Translations under genes and position numbers: made by a program
Origin: Lentimicrobium sp.
Lineage (GTDB): Bacteria; Bacteroidota; Bacteroidia; Bacteroidales; Lentimicrobiaceae
DNA: 64,000 bases
Assembly (NCBI GenBank): GCA_019429275.1
Contig: JAHYJC010000003.1
Location: 62,001 to 126,000, forward strand
Direction of reading: 5' to 3'
Shown here: one piece after another, positions 44,407 to 53,416 of the stretch
How positions within the stretch are numbered: the first letter of the stretch is position 1
Layout of the letters: the number at the start of each line of letters is the position of its first letter
The notes under the pieces: generated by a model
The model's input: only the letters and a program-made list of their open reading frames with translations
Database searches by the model: none
What the model was told of the DNA's origin: nothing

Positions 44407-47400
44407 CTAGTTAAAGATGTACCTGACGGTCAACTGACCCTGCCATCTTGAACTAAGGATACCTGAATCGTCAATGCTCCAGGTTTCTCCTTTAGGTTTC
44501 TGGAATGAGAATTGAGGTTCGGTTGTGTATTTATCTTCATTATCCTTCGTAAATCCCTGGAATCGGAGTAAAGGATAATTGCTGTAATAGGCTCCAGATG
44601 AGTAATAAATACGTCCCCAGTCTTTGTTGATCATATTTCCAAGATTGAAAATATCAAGAGCAACCTGAAGTGTATTGCGTTTGCCACCAACATTAACATA
44701 GAAATCCTGTGCAATACGGAAATCAAGAATATTGGTGAAAGGAGTACGCGAATGATTCCTTTCGGCATACTCACCACGACGGCCACTCAAATAATCGTCG
44801 GCTTCGATAAACGCATTCAGGTCAGTCCATTGTTGATCAGCGGTAAGGGTTGTTTCGCCAACAGTAATGTCAACGAGGTTGATGTCGTTGCGATCTTTTG
44901 GTACATACATTAGCTCCAGAGACTGATTGTCTTCTCCCAAATAGTAATTTCTCCTGGTCACAGGATCCTGCCAGCCGTCGGCATAACCGTAAGAATAAAG
45001 TTCACCTGACTGACCTGTGTAAAACAAGGTAAGAGTAGTTGCGGTATGTTTCAAGTATTCTTTGCGGTATGAAAGATAGCCAACAATACGTGAGCCCATG
45101 CTGAAGTTAGAAACGGCAAAGTCAAGGTCGTTTTTACCACGTACGTTAGGAACGCGCCATTGTGAAGAGTTCTGAGAAGACACACCATCGTTCATTGATT
45201 TAGCACTACCATAAGAGTATGCTAAGCTACCTGCAAATCCTTTATCGAAGGTTTTCTGCAACTGAGCGGTAATATTATAAGCGTGTCCTTCATTGGTATT
45301 TGTACCAAGAATAATGTCGGTATAAGCCCTGTTCTTATCGGTAACCGGGTCTTTGCCAAGATCGATCCTTGACCAGATCGGCCTGTTGTCGCCTGTACCG
45401 GTGAGTTCTCCGGTTTTGGTATACCTCAGGTTGTAGTAAAGTACATTATTTATGTTTTTAGTATATGTCACATCAAATGTTCCGATAAGCCCCCATGGAA
45501 GTTTTTTGTCAACTGCAATACTGGTGCGGAATACTTTGGGATATTTGAATTCTTTGGCAAAGATGTCCACCTGGCCCGAAGGCTGTGTTGGTGGTATTGA
45601 TGGCTGATTGTTCCAGTTAGGGTTGAAGATCAACTCAGGCGAATCGGCAGCAGTTACACGCATTCCACCTGTCATCACAGCGTTGTTCTGGAATGAAGCA
45701 CCCGGCCAAACATAAGGGATACGGCTGGTAAAAAGGCCTGCTCCTCCACGAATCTGGAAAGTCTGGTCGCCATAAACGTCATAGTTGAATCCTGCACGAG
45801 GGTTCAGCATAACGGTTGGATCAGGCATTTGTCCGGTTTTTGCACCTTCAAGATCCCATCCGGCTGCTTCAAGCAGAGGAATTACGTTGTTGTTGAAATC
45901 TTCGTTCACCCTTGGATTGTCAAGGAACATCGGAATATCTGCACGCAAACCAACAGTTACTTTCAGTTTTTCAGATACCTGAATTTCATCCTGAGCATAG
46001 AAACCAATCTGCAGTGCGTTGAATTCTGCTGCTGCTTTTGACCCGTCACCGGTTACATCATCAACTGCTGAGAAAGTGCGGTCGAACTGATATGCAGGCT
46101 GATTGGTTAAGAAATCGTCTATGCTGTTGAACTGGTATGATCCAAAAGCCTGACGAATAAAGAGGTTGTACATCTTATAGAACTCATTGTGTGTTCCGAA
46201 AGTGAAAGTATGCTTGCCTTTGTATATTTCAAAATTATTGGTCAGGGTGATGATGTCCTGATTCAGCTGGTTACCGGTTGAGAATTCTTCAGAACCAAAA
46301 TAGATATTTGAGTTGCCATCTTTAATCCTTACAAATGGGAAGTTATTTCCCATTGGATCACGGTCGTCGCGAACCAATGTGAATCCGAGGATCAGACTGT
46401 TGCTCATGTTTGAGCTGATGTTGCTCTTCAGTTCAAGTGCTGTTGAGTTGGTTGTAGATGGGAAATAAATTCCGGAATTTGCAAAACGGATGTTGGTTGA
46501 ACTTGAGTTTGAAGGTCTGGTTTCTATCCCTTTAGTATATTGGTGTCGAACCATCAGTTTATGAACCTTGTTGATGTTCCAGTCCAGGCGACCAAATATT
46601 TTGGTTCCTTCAAGAGTACGTGTTACATTGGTATATCCTCCCGGATCGTAGCCAAATTCATTTAATTTACTTACAAGCTGACCCATTTGTTCAGTTGTAA
46701 CAGCTCCGTTGTAAGTTGAAAATTCAAAAGGCTGAGGAGTTTCATCGTTCTGAATTTCAGCATTCATAAAGAAGAATAATTTATCCTTAACAATAGGTCC
46801 GCCCAAACGGAAGCCATAAGTGTTGGCATTGAAAGGATTTAATTTTTTTCTTTCAACAGTTTCGTCATCGGTCGGAGTTTTGCCGGCCATATTTTCGTTG
46901 CGCATTACGTAGTAAGCTGATCCCTGGAATTCGTTATTACCGCGACGGGTAACAGCATTGATACCGGCTCCGGCAAACCCACCAAGCTTGATATCATAAG
47001 GTGCAATCTGAATAGAGACCTGCTCAAGAATGTCCATTGAGAAAGGTGAAATTCCGGTTTGTCCACCGTTTGTGCCCTGGTCGGTAAGACCGAAAACGTC
47101 ATTGTTAACAGCACCGTCAATATAAATGGCATTGTATCGGTTGTTTGAACCGGCAATTTCAATTCCACCATATTGTGTTACTCTTGATTGAGGGGTTAAA
47201 CGGGTGTAATCGGAAAAACTGCGTCCTACTGATGGCATACGTTCAATGGTCTGAAGGCTTACGTTGGTTTCAGCACCTGTACGGTTACCGTCAAAAATAT
47301 CGTAGCGGGTTCCCACAACCTCTACACCTTCAATGGTTGCAGCTTTTTCACTCAGTTTTACACCAAGTCTTAAAGTCTGACCGAGGTTCAGGTACACTTC

Positions 47401-47703
47401 ATTGTTAGCATAACTTTCAAAACCGACATAAGATACTGTTACTCTGTATGGTCCACCAACGTTCATATTAGGAATACGATAGTTTCCGTCAATGTCGGTG
47501 GTTGTGCCATATTGCGATCCTGATGGTGTGTGAACAGCAATAACAGTAGCTCCGGGAAGGCTTTCACCGTTAGCACCGGTAATTTTACCATTCATTCCTG
47601 ATGTTGTCACCTGTGCCATAGCAATGGCCGAGGTCATCAGAAAAGCAGCAACAAGTATGGCATACCTGGTCAAGCTGCGCAACAAATTGTTTGTTTTTTT
47701 CAT
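44407..47703 (-). CDS. Oar-like TonB-dependent receptor
   Basis: Outer-membrane receptor of about 1098 residues, not of the SusC clade: it lacks the SusC box and has no SusD beside it. Order: signal peptide (about 1-30, ending IAMA), carboxypeptidase-regulatory-like domain (GANGESLPGATVIAVHTPSG ... DIDGNYRIPN), plug (about 100-230, NRYNAIYIDGAVNND), and a barrel ending in GQLTVRYIFN. Proteins of this Oar-like type are common in Bacteroidota and sometimes tied to proteolysis or adhesion; substrate unknown. The start at 47703 is chosen because the longer frame begins inside the promoter. Monocistronic, with a terminator at 44353-44385. Confidence 0.93.
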   Translation of the reverse strand: MKKTNNLLRSLTRYAILVAAFLMTSAIAMAQVTTSGMNGKITGANGESLPGATVIAVHTPSGSQYGTTTDIDGNYRIPNMNVGGPYRVTVSYVGFESYANNEVYLNLGQTLRLGVKLSEKAATIEGVEVVGTRYDIFDGNRTGAETNVSLQTIERMPSVGRSFSDYTRLTPQSRVTQYGGIEIAGSNNRYNAIYIDGAVNNDVFGLTDQGTNGGQTGISPFSMDILEQVSIQIAPYDIKLGGFAGAGINAVTRRGNNEFQGSAYYVMRNENMAGKTPTDDETVERKKLNPFNANTYGFRLGGPIVKDKLFFFMNAEIQNDETPQPFEFSTYNGAVTTEQMGQLVSKLNEFGYDPGGYTNVTRTLEGTKIFGRLDWNINKVHKLMVRHQYTKGIETRPSNSSSTNIRFANSGIYFPSTTNSTALELKSNISSNMSNSLILGFTLVRDDRDPMGNNFPFVRIKDGNSNIYFGSEEFSTGNQLNQDIITLTNNFEIYKGKHTFTFGTHNEFYKMYNLFIRQAFGSYQFNSIDDFLTNQPAYQFDRTFSAVDDVTGDGSKAAAEFNALQIGFYAQDEIQVSEKLKVTVGLRADIPMFLDNPRVNEDFNNNVIPLLEAAGWDLEGAKTGQMPDPTVMLNPRAGFNYDVYGDQTFQIRGGAGLFTSRIPYVWPGASFQNNAVMTGGMRVTAADSPELIFNPNWNNQPSIPPTQPSGQVDIFAKEFKYPKVFRTSIAVDKKLPWGLIGTFDVTYTKNINNVLYYNLRYTKTGELTGTGDNRPIWSRIDLGKDPVTDKNRAYTDIILGTNTNEGHAYNITAQLQKTFDKGFAGSLAYSYGSAKSMNDGVSSQNSSQWRVPNVRGKNDLDFAVSNFSMGSRIVGYLSYRKEYLKHTATTLTLFYTGQSGELYSYGYADGWQDPVTRRNYYLGEDNQSLELMYVPKDRNDINLVDITVGETTLTADQQWTDLNAFIEADDYLSGRRGEYAERNHSRTPFTNILDFRIAQDFYVNVGGKRNTLQVALDIFNLGNMINKDWGRIYYSSGAYYSNYPLLRFQGFTKDNEDKYTTEPQFSFQKPKGETWSIDDSGILSSRWQGQLTVRYIFN

Positions 47704-47820
47704 TTTTGTTAATTTGGTTAGTGAACTGATTTGTTTTCTGTGTTGGATTGTATTGGATTTTTGAACTGGTGTTTTTTTAATAACTATTTTTTGATGATAA
47801 ATTGCACTTGTTTTGGGCTG

Positions 47821-47846
47821 CAAAAGTAAATCATCTATTCGATGAT
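47821..47846 (-). promoter_or_regulatory. Promoter -7 box with operator-like palindrome
   Basis: Minus-strand -7 box TACTTTTG (47821-47828). Immediately upstream lies ATCATC-TATTC-GATGAT (47830-47846), a perfect 6-bp inverted repeat where a repressor or activator could bind between the -7 and -33 positions. No TTTG -33 box, consistent with activator dependence (inference). Confidence 0.5.
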
Positions 47847-47897
47847 ACCTACATTTTGATGGTTAAGTTATTATTAAATGTTAGGGCGAAAATTTAT

Positions 47898-48710
47898 TCA
47901 TCTATTTGATTGTGAGTTGTTTGAAATTCTCCCCCCGTCTATTCTTTTAATCAGCCGAAGCTTGTGGGTATATTTTCCGGCAGACTTATTGTAAATGCCA
48001 TGATGATCAATTGGGTCAATCCTGACTTCTCCTGAAGCATGAATGATATTACCTGTTCCGGTAAGTATTCCTGTGTGGTTAATTTTTCCTTCATCATTGT
48101 CGAAAAATGCAAGGTCTCCGGCTTTAGCTTCTCCCATCAGATTGATGAGGGTTCCCTGATCTGCCTGCTGCCATGCATCGCGCAACAATCTGATGCCATT
48201 CAATTTAAAAACCATTTGCGTAAGCCCTGAGCAATCTATCCCAAATGGCGATCGCCCGCCCCACAAATAAGGAGTTTTAAGATAGGAGGCAGCAACCTCA
48301 ATTATATCTTCTGAATTTTTGTATGCAGGAATGATGGTTTCTCCTTCTGCAATGTGATAATCACCACCCGGTCCGGCTAACTTTCCATTTGAAAGTTTGT
48401 GAAGTGTGCTGCCTTGTACCAGTAACTGGGATGGTTGTCCTCTGGCAATGATTGTAGCAGTTGTTCCGGAGACCAGCATGGCACTGCAATGCGACAGGAT
48501 TTCAAGTGTTTCATCGCACAGGAGTTGAATTTGTCTGATGTTGCACCATCCGGAGTAGTTGTCAAAACGACTGGTAATTCTGTACCATTCACCACGAATC
48601 TCCTCAATATCAAATAAATCGCCATACAATAGCTGATTCACCATCTCGGATTTTTCGGATGGTTCAAATCTTACGGCAACGAGGGAAAGATAGCAAATGC
48701 CTCCTGTCAT
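47898..48710 (-). CDS. NlpC/P60 (C40) cell-wall peptidase with SH3-like domains
   Basis: About 270 residues. Bacterial SH3-like region at the N-terminus (YLSLVAVRFEPSEKSEMVNQLLYGD ... WYRITSRFDNYSGW), a second SH3-like stretch, then the NlpC/P60 domain with catalytic Cys in LWGGRSPFGIDCSGL, GDLAFFDNDEGKINHTGI with the catalytic His, and a downstream GNIIHASGEVRID. Cuts stem peptides (gamma-D-Glu-diaminopimelate bond) in characterised homologues. No clear signal peptide is seen, so it may recycle muropeptides in the cytoplasm; inference. Start at 48710 (MTGGICYL) is favoured over 48722. Confidence 0.92.
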   Translation of the reverse strand: MTGGICYLSLVAVRFEPSEKSEMVNQLLYGDLFDIEEIRGEWYRITSRFDNYSGWCNIRQIQLLCDETLEILSHCSAMLVSGTTATIIARGQPSQLLVQGSTLHKLSNGKLAGPGGDYHIAEGETIIPAYKNSEDIIEVAASYLKTPYLWGGRSPFGIDCSGLTQMVFKLNGIRLLRDAWQQADQGTLINLMGEAKAGDLAFFDNDEGKINHTGILTGTGNIIHASGEVRIDPIDHHGIYNKSAGKYTHKLRLIKRIDGGRISNNSQSNR

Positions 48711-48736
48711 TAGGTATTGCAAAATATATACAGGGG

Positions 48737-48744
48737 CAAATATA
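48737..48744 (-). promoter_or_regulatory. Promoter -7 box (TATATTTG) of the C40 peptidase gene
   Basis: Exact TAnnTTTG on the minus strand, 26 bases from the start codon; divergent from the promoter 48794-48823. Confidence 0.5.
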
Positions 48745-48793
48745 TTGAATTACGATAGTTCCTTCTATGAAAGTAATTAACAGAATTCGCTGT

Positions 48794-48823
48794 TTTGTTG
48801 ATAACTTTTTTAACCTATGTTTG
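48794..48823 (+). promoter_or_regulatory. Bacteroidota promoter TTTG-N18-TATGTTTG
   Basis: -33 box at 48794-48797 and -7 box at 48816-48823. It drives the HD phosphohydrolase gene with a leader of about 110 bases. Confidence 0.75.
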
Positions 48824-48940
48824 TTTAATATTGATTATTAATCATTTACCATTTTTAATTTATATTTTTTCTCTGTTTACAATATTTTGTTGACAGACAT
48901 TTCCTTCGTATTTTCGAAGTCTGTTGTACTGATCTTTTTC

Positions 48941-51025
48941 ATGATGCTAAACATAAAAAATCAACTCAATTGGTTACGAGATCATTACGATGTATTGGGG
49001 AAGATATTCCTTTTTATTGTGATGATTGCTTTACTGCTTGCAATTTTTCCCCGCGAAGGCAAATTCAGGTATGAGTATCAGAAAGGCAAACCCTGGCAAC
49101 ACGATGATTTGATTGCTCAGGTAGATATTGCTATTCTGAAGCCGGAAGTAGAATATCAGAACGAAATCAGTGAGGCTGTCAAAAAGTCAGGCTTGTATTT
49201 TAAAAGAGATCATCAGGTTGTTGCTTTACAAACAAATAATCTGATTAATTCATTTAACAAATTAAAGGGAAAAGGTTCAGGAATTATTACTGATTTAGTT
49301 GGTAATCAGACAGATCCTCTGACTCATATGCTTGACATTCTTGATAGTATTTACTCCCAGGGGGTAATCACACTCACAAGCGAAATTGAAAATAAACCTC
49401 CGGAATTTGAAATTTTTGAAGTCGATGGAAACCAGGCCGGAAAAAAGAAAATTTCTGATTATTTTACCATCCAATCTGCCGGAAAATATATCAATACCAG
49501 ATTATCCGGAACCGATGAATATTCTCAGGCACTTCGTGAATTGCTTTTAAATTCACTAAGGCAGAATATAGTTTTTGATGCAGAGAACAGCAAAAGGGCT
49601 ATAGATGCCATGGTTAATGAAATAACTTCAACCAGTGGGATGATTCAAAGCGGGGAAAAGATAATTTCAAGAGGCGAGCTGGTAAATTCCGATAAATTTC
49701 AGATACTTGAGTCTTACCGACTCGATTATCAATCCAGATTAGGTACAGATTTCCAATATCCGAAAATTCTATTGGGTCAATTTGTCCTTATCGGAATTAC
49801 TATTATCGTGTTTATATTATTTATGCTGTCCTTCAGGAAAGATATTTTTATTGACAACCGGCGGATGTTGATGCTGTTGCTTATCATTCTCATTATGGTT
49901 TATGCTGCTGCTTTAACAATGAAGACAAATCCTGATATTCTTCAACTGTTGCCGTTTTGCCTTGTGCCAATTATTGTCCGGGTTTTTTACGATACACGAA
50001 CAGCTTTTTTTGTGCATGTTATTACACTTATTCTTACTGCTTTTTTGGTTCCCAGCGGGTTTGAATTTCTTTTTCAGCAACTTATAACAGGACTGATTGC
50101 CATCATAAGTGTTGCTGAGTTCAGGCGCCGGTCGCAGTTTTTTATTACAGCTCTTGCTATTTTCATAACCTATTCCCTTATTTACACAGGTATGCTTCTA
50201 ATTCAGGATGGAAGCATCGAAAACATAAATTATTCTATTTTCCTGATTTATGGTGGAAGCGCTGCTTTGACGCTGTTTTCATATCCTTTGATTTTTATTT
50301 TTGAGAAACTATTTGGACAGGTAACCGATGTTACTTTGATGGAACTTTCTGATACCAATAGCCCATTGCTCAGACAATTGTCGTTAAATGCACCAGGAAC
50401 TTTTCAGCATTCAATGCAAGTAGCAAATATTGCTGAAGCTGCAATTTATGAAATCGGAGGAAATTCTCTGCTTGTAAGAGCCGGAGCTTTGTATCACGAT
50501 ATTGGCAAAATGGATATGCCAATGTACTTTATTGAAAATCAGTTATCTGAAATGAATCCTCACGATGAACTTAGCTACGAAGAAAGTGCACGTATCATTG
50601 TAAGTCATGTGATTAAAGGCATTGAAAAAGCCAAAAAACACAAATTACCTGAACTGTTGATCGATTTTATCAGAACACATCATGGAACCCGGATGGCAGA
50701 GTATTTCTACAACCGACAGAGAATAGATTTTCCCGAGAAGAAAATCAATGATTCAGATTTCAGGTATCCCGGGCCTCCTCCTTTTTCTAAAGAGACATCT
50801 GTGCTTATGATGGCCGACTCCGTAGAAGCTGCATCACGGAGCCTGAAATCTCACACAGATAAGTCTATCAGCACATTGGTAGAAAGTATAATTGATAAAC
50901 AAATTGAAATGAAACAGTTTGTTAATTCTGACCTTACCCTTAAAGATATTACCCGCATCAAGAAAATTCTCAAGAAAAAGCTGATGAGTATTTATCATGT
51001 AAGGATGGAGTATCCAAGTCTTTAA
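48941..51025 (+). CDS. 7TM-HD phosphohydrolase (PgpH-like)
   Basis: Integral membrane protein of about 694 residues in the 7TMR-HD family, whose Listeria member PgpH degrades cyclic di-AMP. Order: one transmembrane segment (about 20-40), extracytoplasmic 7TMR-HDED domain (about 50-275), seven membrane helices (about 280-475), then cytoplasmic HD domain with FQHSMQVANIAEAAIYEIG, ALYHDIGKMDMP (HD pair), FIRTHHGTRMAEYF and MMADSVEAASRSL. All metal-binding His/Asp are present. The frame opens earlier at a TTG (48887), but the ATG at 48941 is preferred. Cyclic di-AMP as substrate is by analogy. Confidence 0.93.
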   Translation: MMLNIKNQLNWLRDHYDVLGKIFLFIVMIALLLAIFPREGKFRYEYQKGKPWQHDDLIAQVDIAILKPEVEYQNEISEAVKKSGLYFKRDHQVVALQTNNLINSFNKLKGKGSGIITDLVGNQTDPLTHMLDILDSIYSQGVITLTSEIENKPPEFEIFEVDGNQAGKKKISDYFTIQSAGKYINTRLSGTDEYSQALRELLLNSLRQNIVFDAENSKRAIDAMVNEITSTSGMIQSGEKIISRGELVNSDKFQILESYRLDYQSRLGTDFQYPKILLGQFVLIGITIIVFILFMLSFRKDIFIDNRRMLMLLLIILIMVYAAALTMKTNPDILQLLPFCLVPIIVRVFYDTRTAFFVHVITLILTAFLVPSGFEFLFQQLITGLIAIISVAEFRRRSQFFITALAIFITYSLIYTGMLLIQDGSIENINYSIFLIYGGSAALTLFSYPLIFIFEKLFGQVTDVTLMELSDTNSPLLRQLSLNAPGTFQHSMQVANIAEAAIYEIGGNSLLVRAGALYHDIGKMDMPMYFIENQLSEMNPHDELSYEESARIIVSHVIKGIEKAKKHKLPELLIDFIRTHHGTRMAEYFYNRQRIDFPEKKINDSDFRYPGPPPFSKETSVLMMADSVEAASRSLKSHTDKSISTLVESIIDKQIEMKQFVNSDLTLKDITRIKKILKKKLMSIYHVRMEYPSL

Positions 51026-51040
51026 GTGATTGCCGGTTTT

Positions 51041-51688
51041 TTATTTACCGGGTATATGTGCTTTTAGATAAGTCGTTGATTCAGGCCCCAGGTTAAACAG
51101 TAAATCCAGGATACTAAGGTTGGGCAAAAAGTTATTTCTGTCAGAAAATACCTGAATGTAAGGCTTAAAGGTTTTAATCTCCCATTCATGTGATATTTTT
51201 TGTTTAGGCATAATAAGCAAACGCATGTCATAAAAATCTTCAGTGGTTTTGCTGAATTTCACTGTAAAATCAATTTTTTTATGAATACCTGCCAGTTTCA
51301 TGCAAAGCTTTAAAAGACCAAGATTAAAATCTACTAACAATTTTGGCGGAGAAAGGAAAATATCCTCATAATAATCACGGTAATAAATGAAAAAGGGCGA
51401 TTTGTTGTAGGCAGCTTCAATGGTGCGGAAATGGATGACATTCCAGTTCTGTGACCTGTCAATTTCTACCGCTGAAAAGGGAGTATGGTTTCCAAAAGTT
51501 TTAACCACAGGGATGCTCAGGATGCTTTTGCCCTGTGCAGTTGAAATCTGATAACGGTTTCGGCAGGTTTGTTTATGAAATGTTTCATGAAGCTCAATAT
51601 TAACTGAGGGAGCATGAAGTAGCCAGGCAAAAAATTCTAAGTCAGGCAGGCTGGCCGGTGGTAATAAAACAGGAGGTAATGAAGGCAT
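51041..51688 (-). CDS. WbqC-family protein
   Basis: A 215-residue protein of the WbqC-like family, members of which are found in O-antigen clusters and are thought to act on amino-sugar or acyl intermediates; the reaction is not established. Visible: FFAWLLHAPSVNIELHETFHKQTCRNRYQI near the N-terminus, LSIPVVK, and AAYNKSPFFIYYRDYYEDIF (about 110-130), the best-conserved block. It converges with the HD gene (15 bases between stops). Its promoter overlaps the terminator of the thioredoxin pair, so it has its own transcript. Bacteroidota genomes often carry it as a single gene away from glycan clusters, as here. Confidence 0.85.
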   Translation of the reverse strand: MPSLPPVLLPPASLPDLEFFAWLLHAPSVNIELHETFHKQTCRNRYQISTAQGKSILSIPVVKTFGNHTPFSAVEIDRSQNWNVIHFRTIEAAYNKSPFFIYYRDYYEDIFLSPPKLLVDFNLGLLKLCMKLAGIHKKIDFTVKFSKTTEDFYDMRLLIMPKQKISHEWEIKTFKPYIQVFSDRNNFLPNLSILDLLFNLGPESTTYLKAHIPGK

Positions 51689-51707
51689 GAAATTTTTAAT
51701 TCAAAAA

Positions 51708-51715
51708 CAAAGATA
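51708..51715 (-). promoter_or_regulatory. Promoter -7 box (TATCTTTG) fused to the upstream terminator
   Basis: The T-run of the thioredoxin terminator runs directly into TATCTTTG; second case of this arrangement (see 44346-44353). Starts the WbqC transcript. Confidence 0.65.
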
Positions 51716-51747
51716 AAAAAAGACAGGCCAGGGAAACCCGGCCTGTC
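51714..51747 (-). terminator. Intrinsic terminator after the thioredoxin pair
   Basis: Minus-strand stem GACAGGCC...GGCCTGTC extended by GGG/CCC around an AAA loop, followed by seven T residues. Confidence 0.9.
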
Positions 51748-51773
51748 CTAAAAAGATTGCTTAACGCAGATTG

Positions 51774-52130
51774 TTAGTTGGCTTTTAGCAATACATCTTC
51801 AATTGCCTGTATTAAGGCATGTTTTGGAAGTGCTCCCTGTGCCATCTGGGGTTGTCCCTCTGCAGGGCAAAACAGCATACTGGGGATGCTACGGATTCCA
51901 AAAACCTGCGACAATTCCTGTTCAACTTCTGTATCAACTTTGTAGATGTTGATCTTGCCGTTGTATTCATTTGATAATTCGTCGAGTATTGGGGCAACCA
52001 TTTTGCAGGGCCCACACCAATCGGCATAAAAATCTATCAAACAAGGAAGTTTTCCTTCGAATTTCCATTCCTTATTTTTTTCAAAATCAAATACTTTTTC
52101 TTTGAAAGTAGCTAGTGTTAAATGTTCCAT
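51774..52130 (-). CDS. Thioredoxin, cytoplasmic
   Basis: A 118-residue thioredoxin that reduces protein disulfides. Active site WCGPCK (Cys39, Cys42), preceded by CLIDFYAD and followed by the cis-Pro motif IRSIPSMLF. No signal peptide. It lies 28 bases downstream of a gene for a thioredoxin lipoprotein with very similar C-terminal half (QVFGIRSIPS, EGQPQM, GALPK shared), so the pair arose by duplication with one copy exported. Both end at the hairpin 51714-51747. It may be the housekeeping thioredoxin, but this cannot be shown here. Confidence 0.94.
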   Translation of the reverse strand: MEHLTLATFKEKVFDFEKNKEWKFEGKLPCLIDFYADWCGPCKMVAPILDELSNEYNGKINIYKVDTEVEQELSQVFGIRSIPSMLFCPAEGQPQMAQGALPKHALIQAIEDVLLKAN

Positions 52131-52158
52131 TTATTTGGTTCTCTGATTGATTACTTTT

Positions 52159-52680
52159 TTATTTGATGTTCTGTGAAGTCCCACCTGCAGGGGCAATCAA
52201 AATGTTTTTGATCATCTTCTCGAATTCTGTTTTTGGAAGGGCGCCCATGGTCATTTGTGGCTGGCCTTCAACAGGGACAAACAGAATGCTGGGTATGCTG
52301 CGAATGCCAAATACCTGGGCAAGTTCACGTTCCTTATCGGTGTCAACTTTATAAATGATGACCTGATCTTTATATTCCTCAGCAAGCTGAGCCATGATGG
52401 GCGCTATCTTTTTACAGGGGCCGCACCAATCAGCATAAAAGTCAATAATTACAGGTTTGTCACTTTTAAATATCCATTTTTCGGGACTTTCTTCGTAGTT
52501 ATACACTTTGTCGATAAACATGGCTTTGTTCATCTGAATTACTTTGCCGGTTTCAGATAAAGCTACTCCTGACTTTGTAACAGGATCATTTCCTGTGATC
52601 TGTCCGTTGCCGGTTGATTGATTGCAGCCCAGGAGTGCGAGGCTGGCGACAAGCATTACTGATAAAAATTGTTTGTTCAT
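52159..52680 (-). CDS. Thioredoxin-domain lipoprotein, periplasmic
   Basis: A 173-residue lipoprotein: signal peptide with lipobox LALLGC (Cys19), a short linker, then a complete thioredoxin domain with WCGPCKKIAPIM and IRSIPSILFVP. It should act on exported proteins, as reductant or oxidant depending on partner. Upstream half of the duplicated thioredoxin pair and first gene of its transcript (promoter 52719-52726). The cytoplasmic/periplasmic pairing suggests linked thiol control on both sides of the inner membrane (inference). Confidence 0.93.
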   Translation of the reverse strand: MNKQFLSVMLVASLALLGCNQSTGNGQITGNDPVTKSGVALSETGKVIQMNKAMFIDKVYNYEESPEKWIFKSDKPVIIDFYADWCGPCKKIAPIMAQLAEEYKDQVIIYKVDTDKERELAQVFGIRSIPSILFVPVEGQPQMTMGALPKTEFEKMIKNILIAPAGGTSQNIK

Positions 52681-52718
52681 ATTGGTGTCGGGTTATGTTC
52701 ATGTTTTAAATACGGCTG

Positions 52719-52726
52719 CAAAGATA
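52719..52726 (-). promoter_or_regulatory. Promoter -7 box (TATCTTTG) of the thioredoxin pair
   Basis: Exact match on the minus strand, 38 bases upstream of the start codon. Confidence 0.55.
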
Positions 52727-52770
52727 CAAATAATTTTATTTTAAAGCGCATAAATATCACTAAAAAATTT

Positions 52771-52778
52771 TATTTTTG
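52771..52778 (+). promoter_or_regulatory. Promoter -7 box (TATTTTTG) of the zinc-ribbon gene
   Basis: Exact TAnnTTTG match, 70 bases before the ATG at 52849; divergent from the thioredoxin promoter. Confidence 0.45.
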
Positions 52779-52848
52779 CAGCGAAAGAAGATACATAACA
52801 AATCCTGTGCCGTTTTGTTTAGCTTTAAAAATCAAATATTTACCTTTA

Positions 52849-53265
52849 ATGGGTTCACTGTTGCATTTATTTAAAAATCTGGAACCAAAAGATTTTAATC
52901 ATTTGTTTACATCGGCAGAGCAATGCCTTAAAGTAATTGCCGATGAAAAATGGCAGCATGGATTTATATGCAGAAAATGCGGGCACACCAATTATTGTTC
53001 TGGTAAAACGCCTCACAGCCGCCGTTGCACCAAATGCAAAACCGACGAATCGGCAACAGCCCACACCATTTTTCACCGGTGCCGGATTCCAATAACAGAT
53101 GCATTTGAAATTGCCTGGATGGTTTGTGGAACTCCTAAAATCAGTAGTTATGAACTTTCGCGCAGGTTGGATACCCGGCAGATGACCTGCTGGAAATTTA
53201 AGAAGCGCATAATGGAATGCCTTGCTGAAGGTTCAGGATTTCATTTTTTTGATTTGCCAAAGTAA
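52849..53265 (+). CDS. Stand-alone IS1595-type transposase zinc ribbon/helix-turn-helix protein
   Basis: A 139-residue protein that corresponds to the N-terminal part of IS1595-family transposases: zinc ribbon with four Cys (FICRKCGHTNYC ... RRCTKCK, residues about 42-64), the FHRCRIPITDAFEIAWMVCG segment, then a helix-turn-helix (SSYELSRRLDTRQMTCWKFKKRI). The DDE catalytic domain is missing; the frame simply stops and convergent DNA of another gene follows. No terminal inverted repeats were seen around it. It has its own promoter-like box, so it may be a domesticated DNA-binding protein instead of a broken element. The frame extends upstream to 52669, but that part is not similar to the family. 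Confidence 0.75.
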   Translation: MGSLLHLFKNLEPKDFNHLFTSAEQCLKVIADEKWQHGFICRKCGHTNYCSGKTPHSRRCTKCKTDESATAHTIFHRCRIPITDAFEIAWMVCGTPKISSYELSRRLDTRQMTCWKFKKRIMECLAEGSGFHFFDLPK

Positions 53266-53416
53266 AATTTGTTGGCGGCTCAAAAGGAGTGAAAGTTCTA
53301 AATTAACTCCGGATTTGCTTTTGTCTTAGTCAGTTTCTGATCTGTTAAATTGATCGTTGAATTAATAGCGCAATTGCAGGAAACAGACAATTAACTGCAG
53401 AATTCTTAACGGTCGG

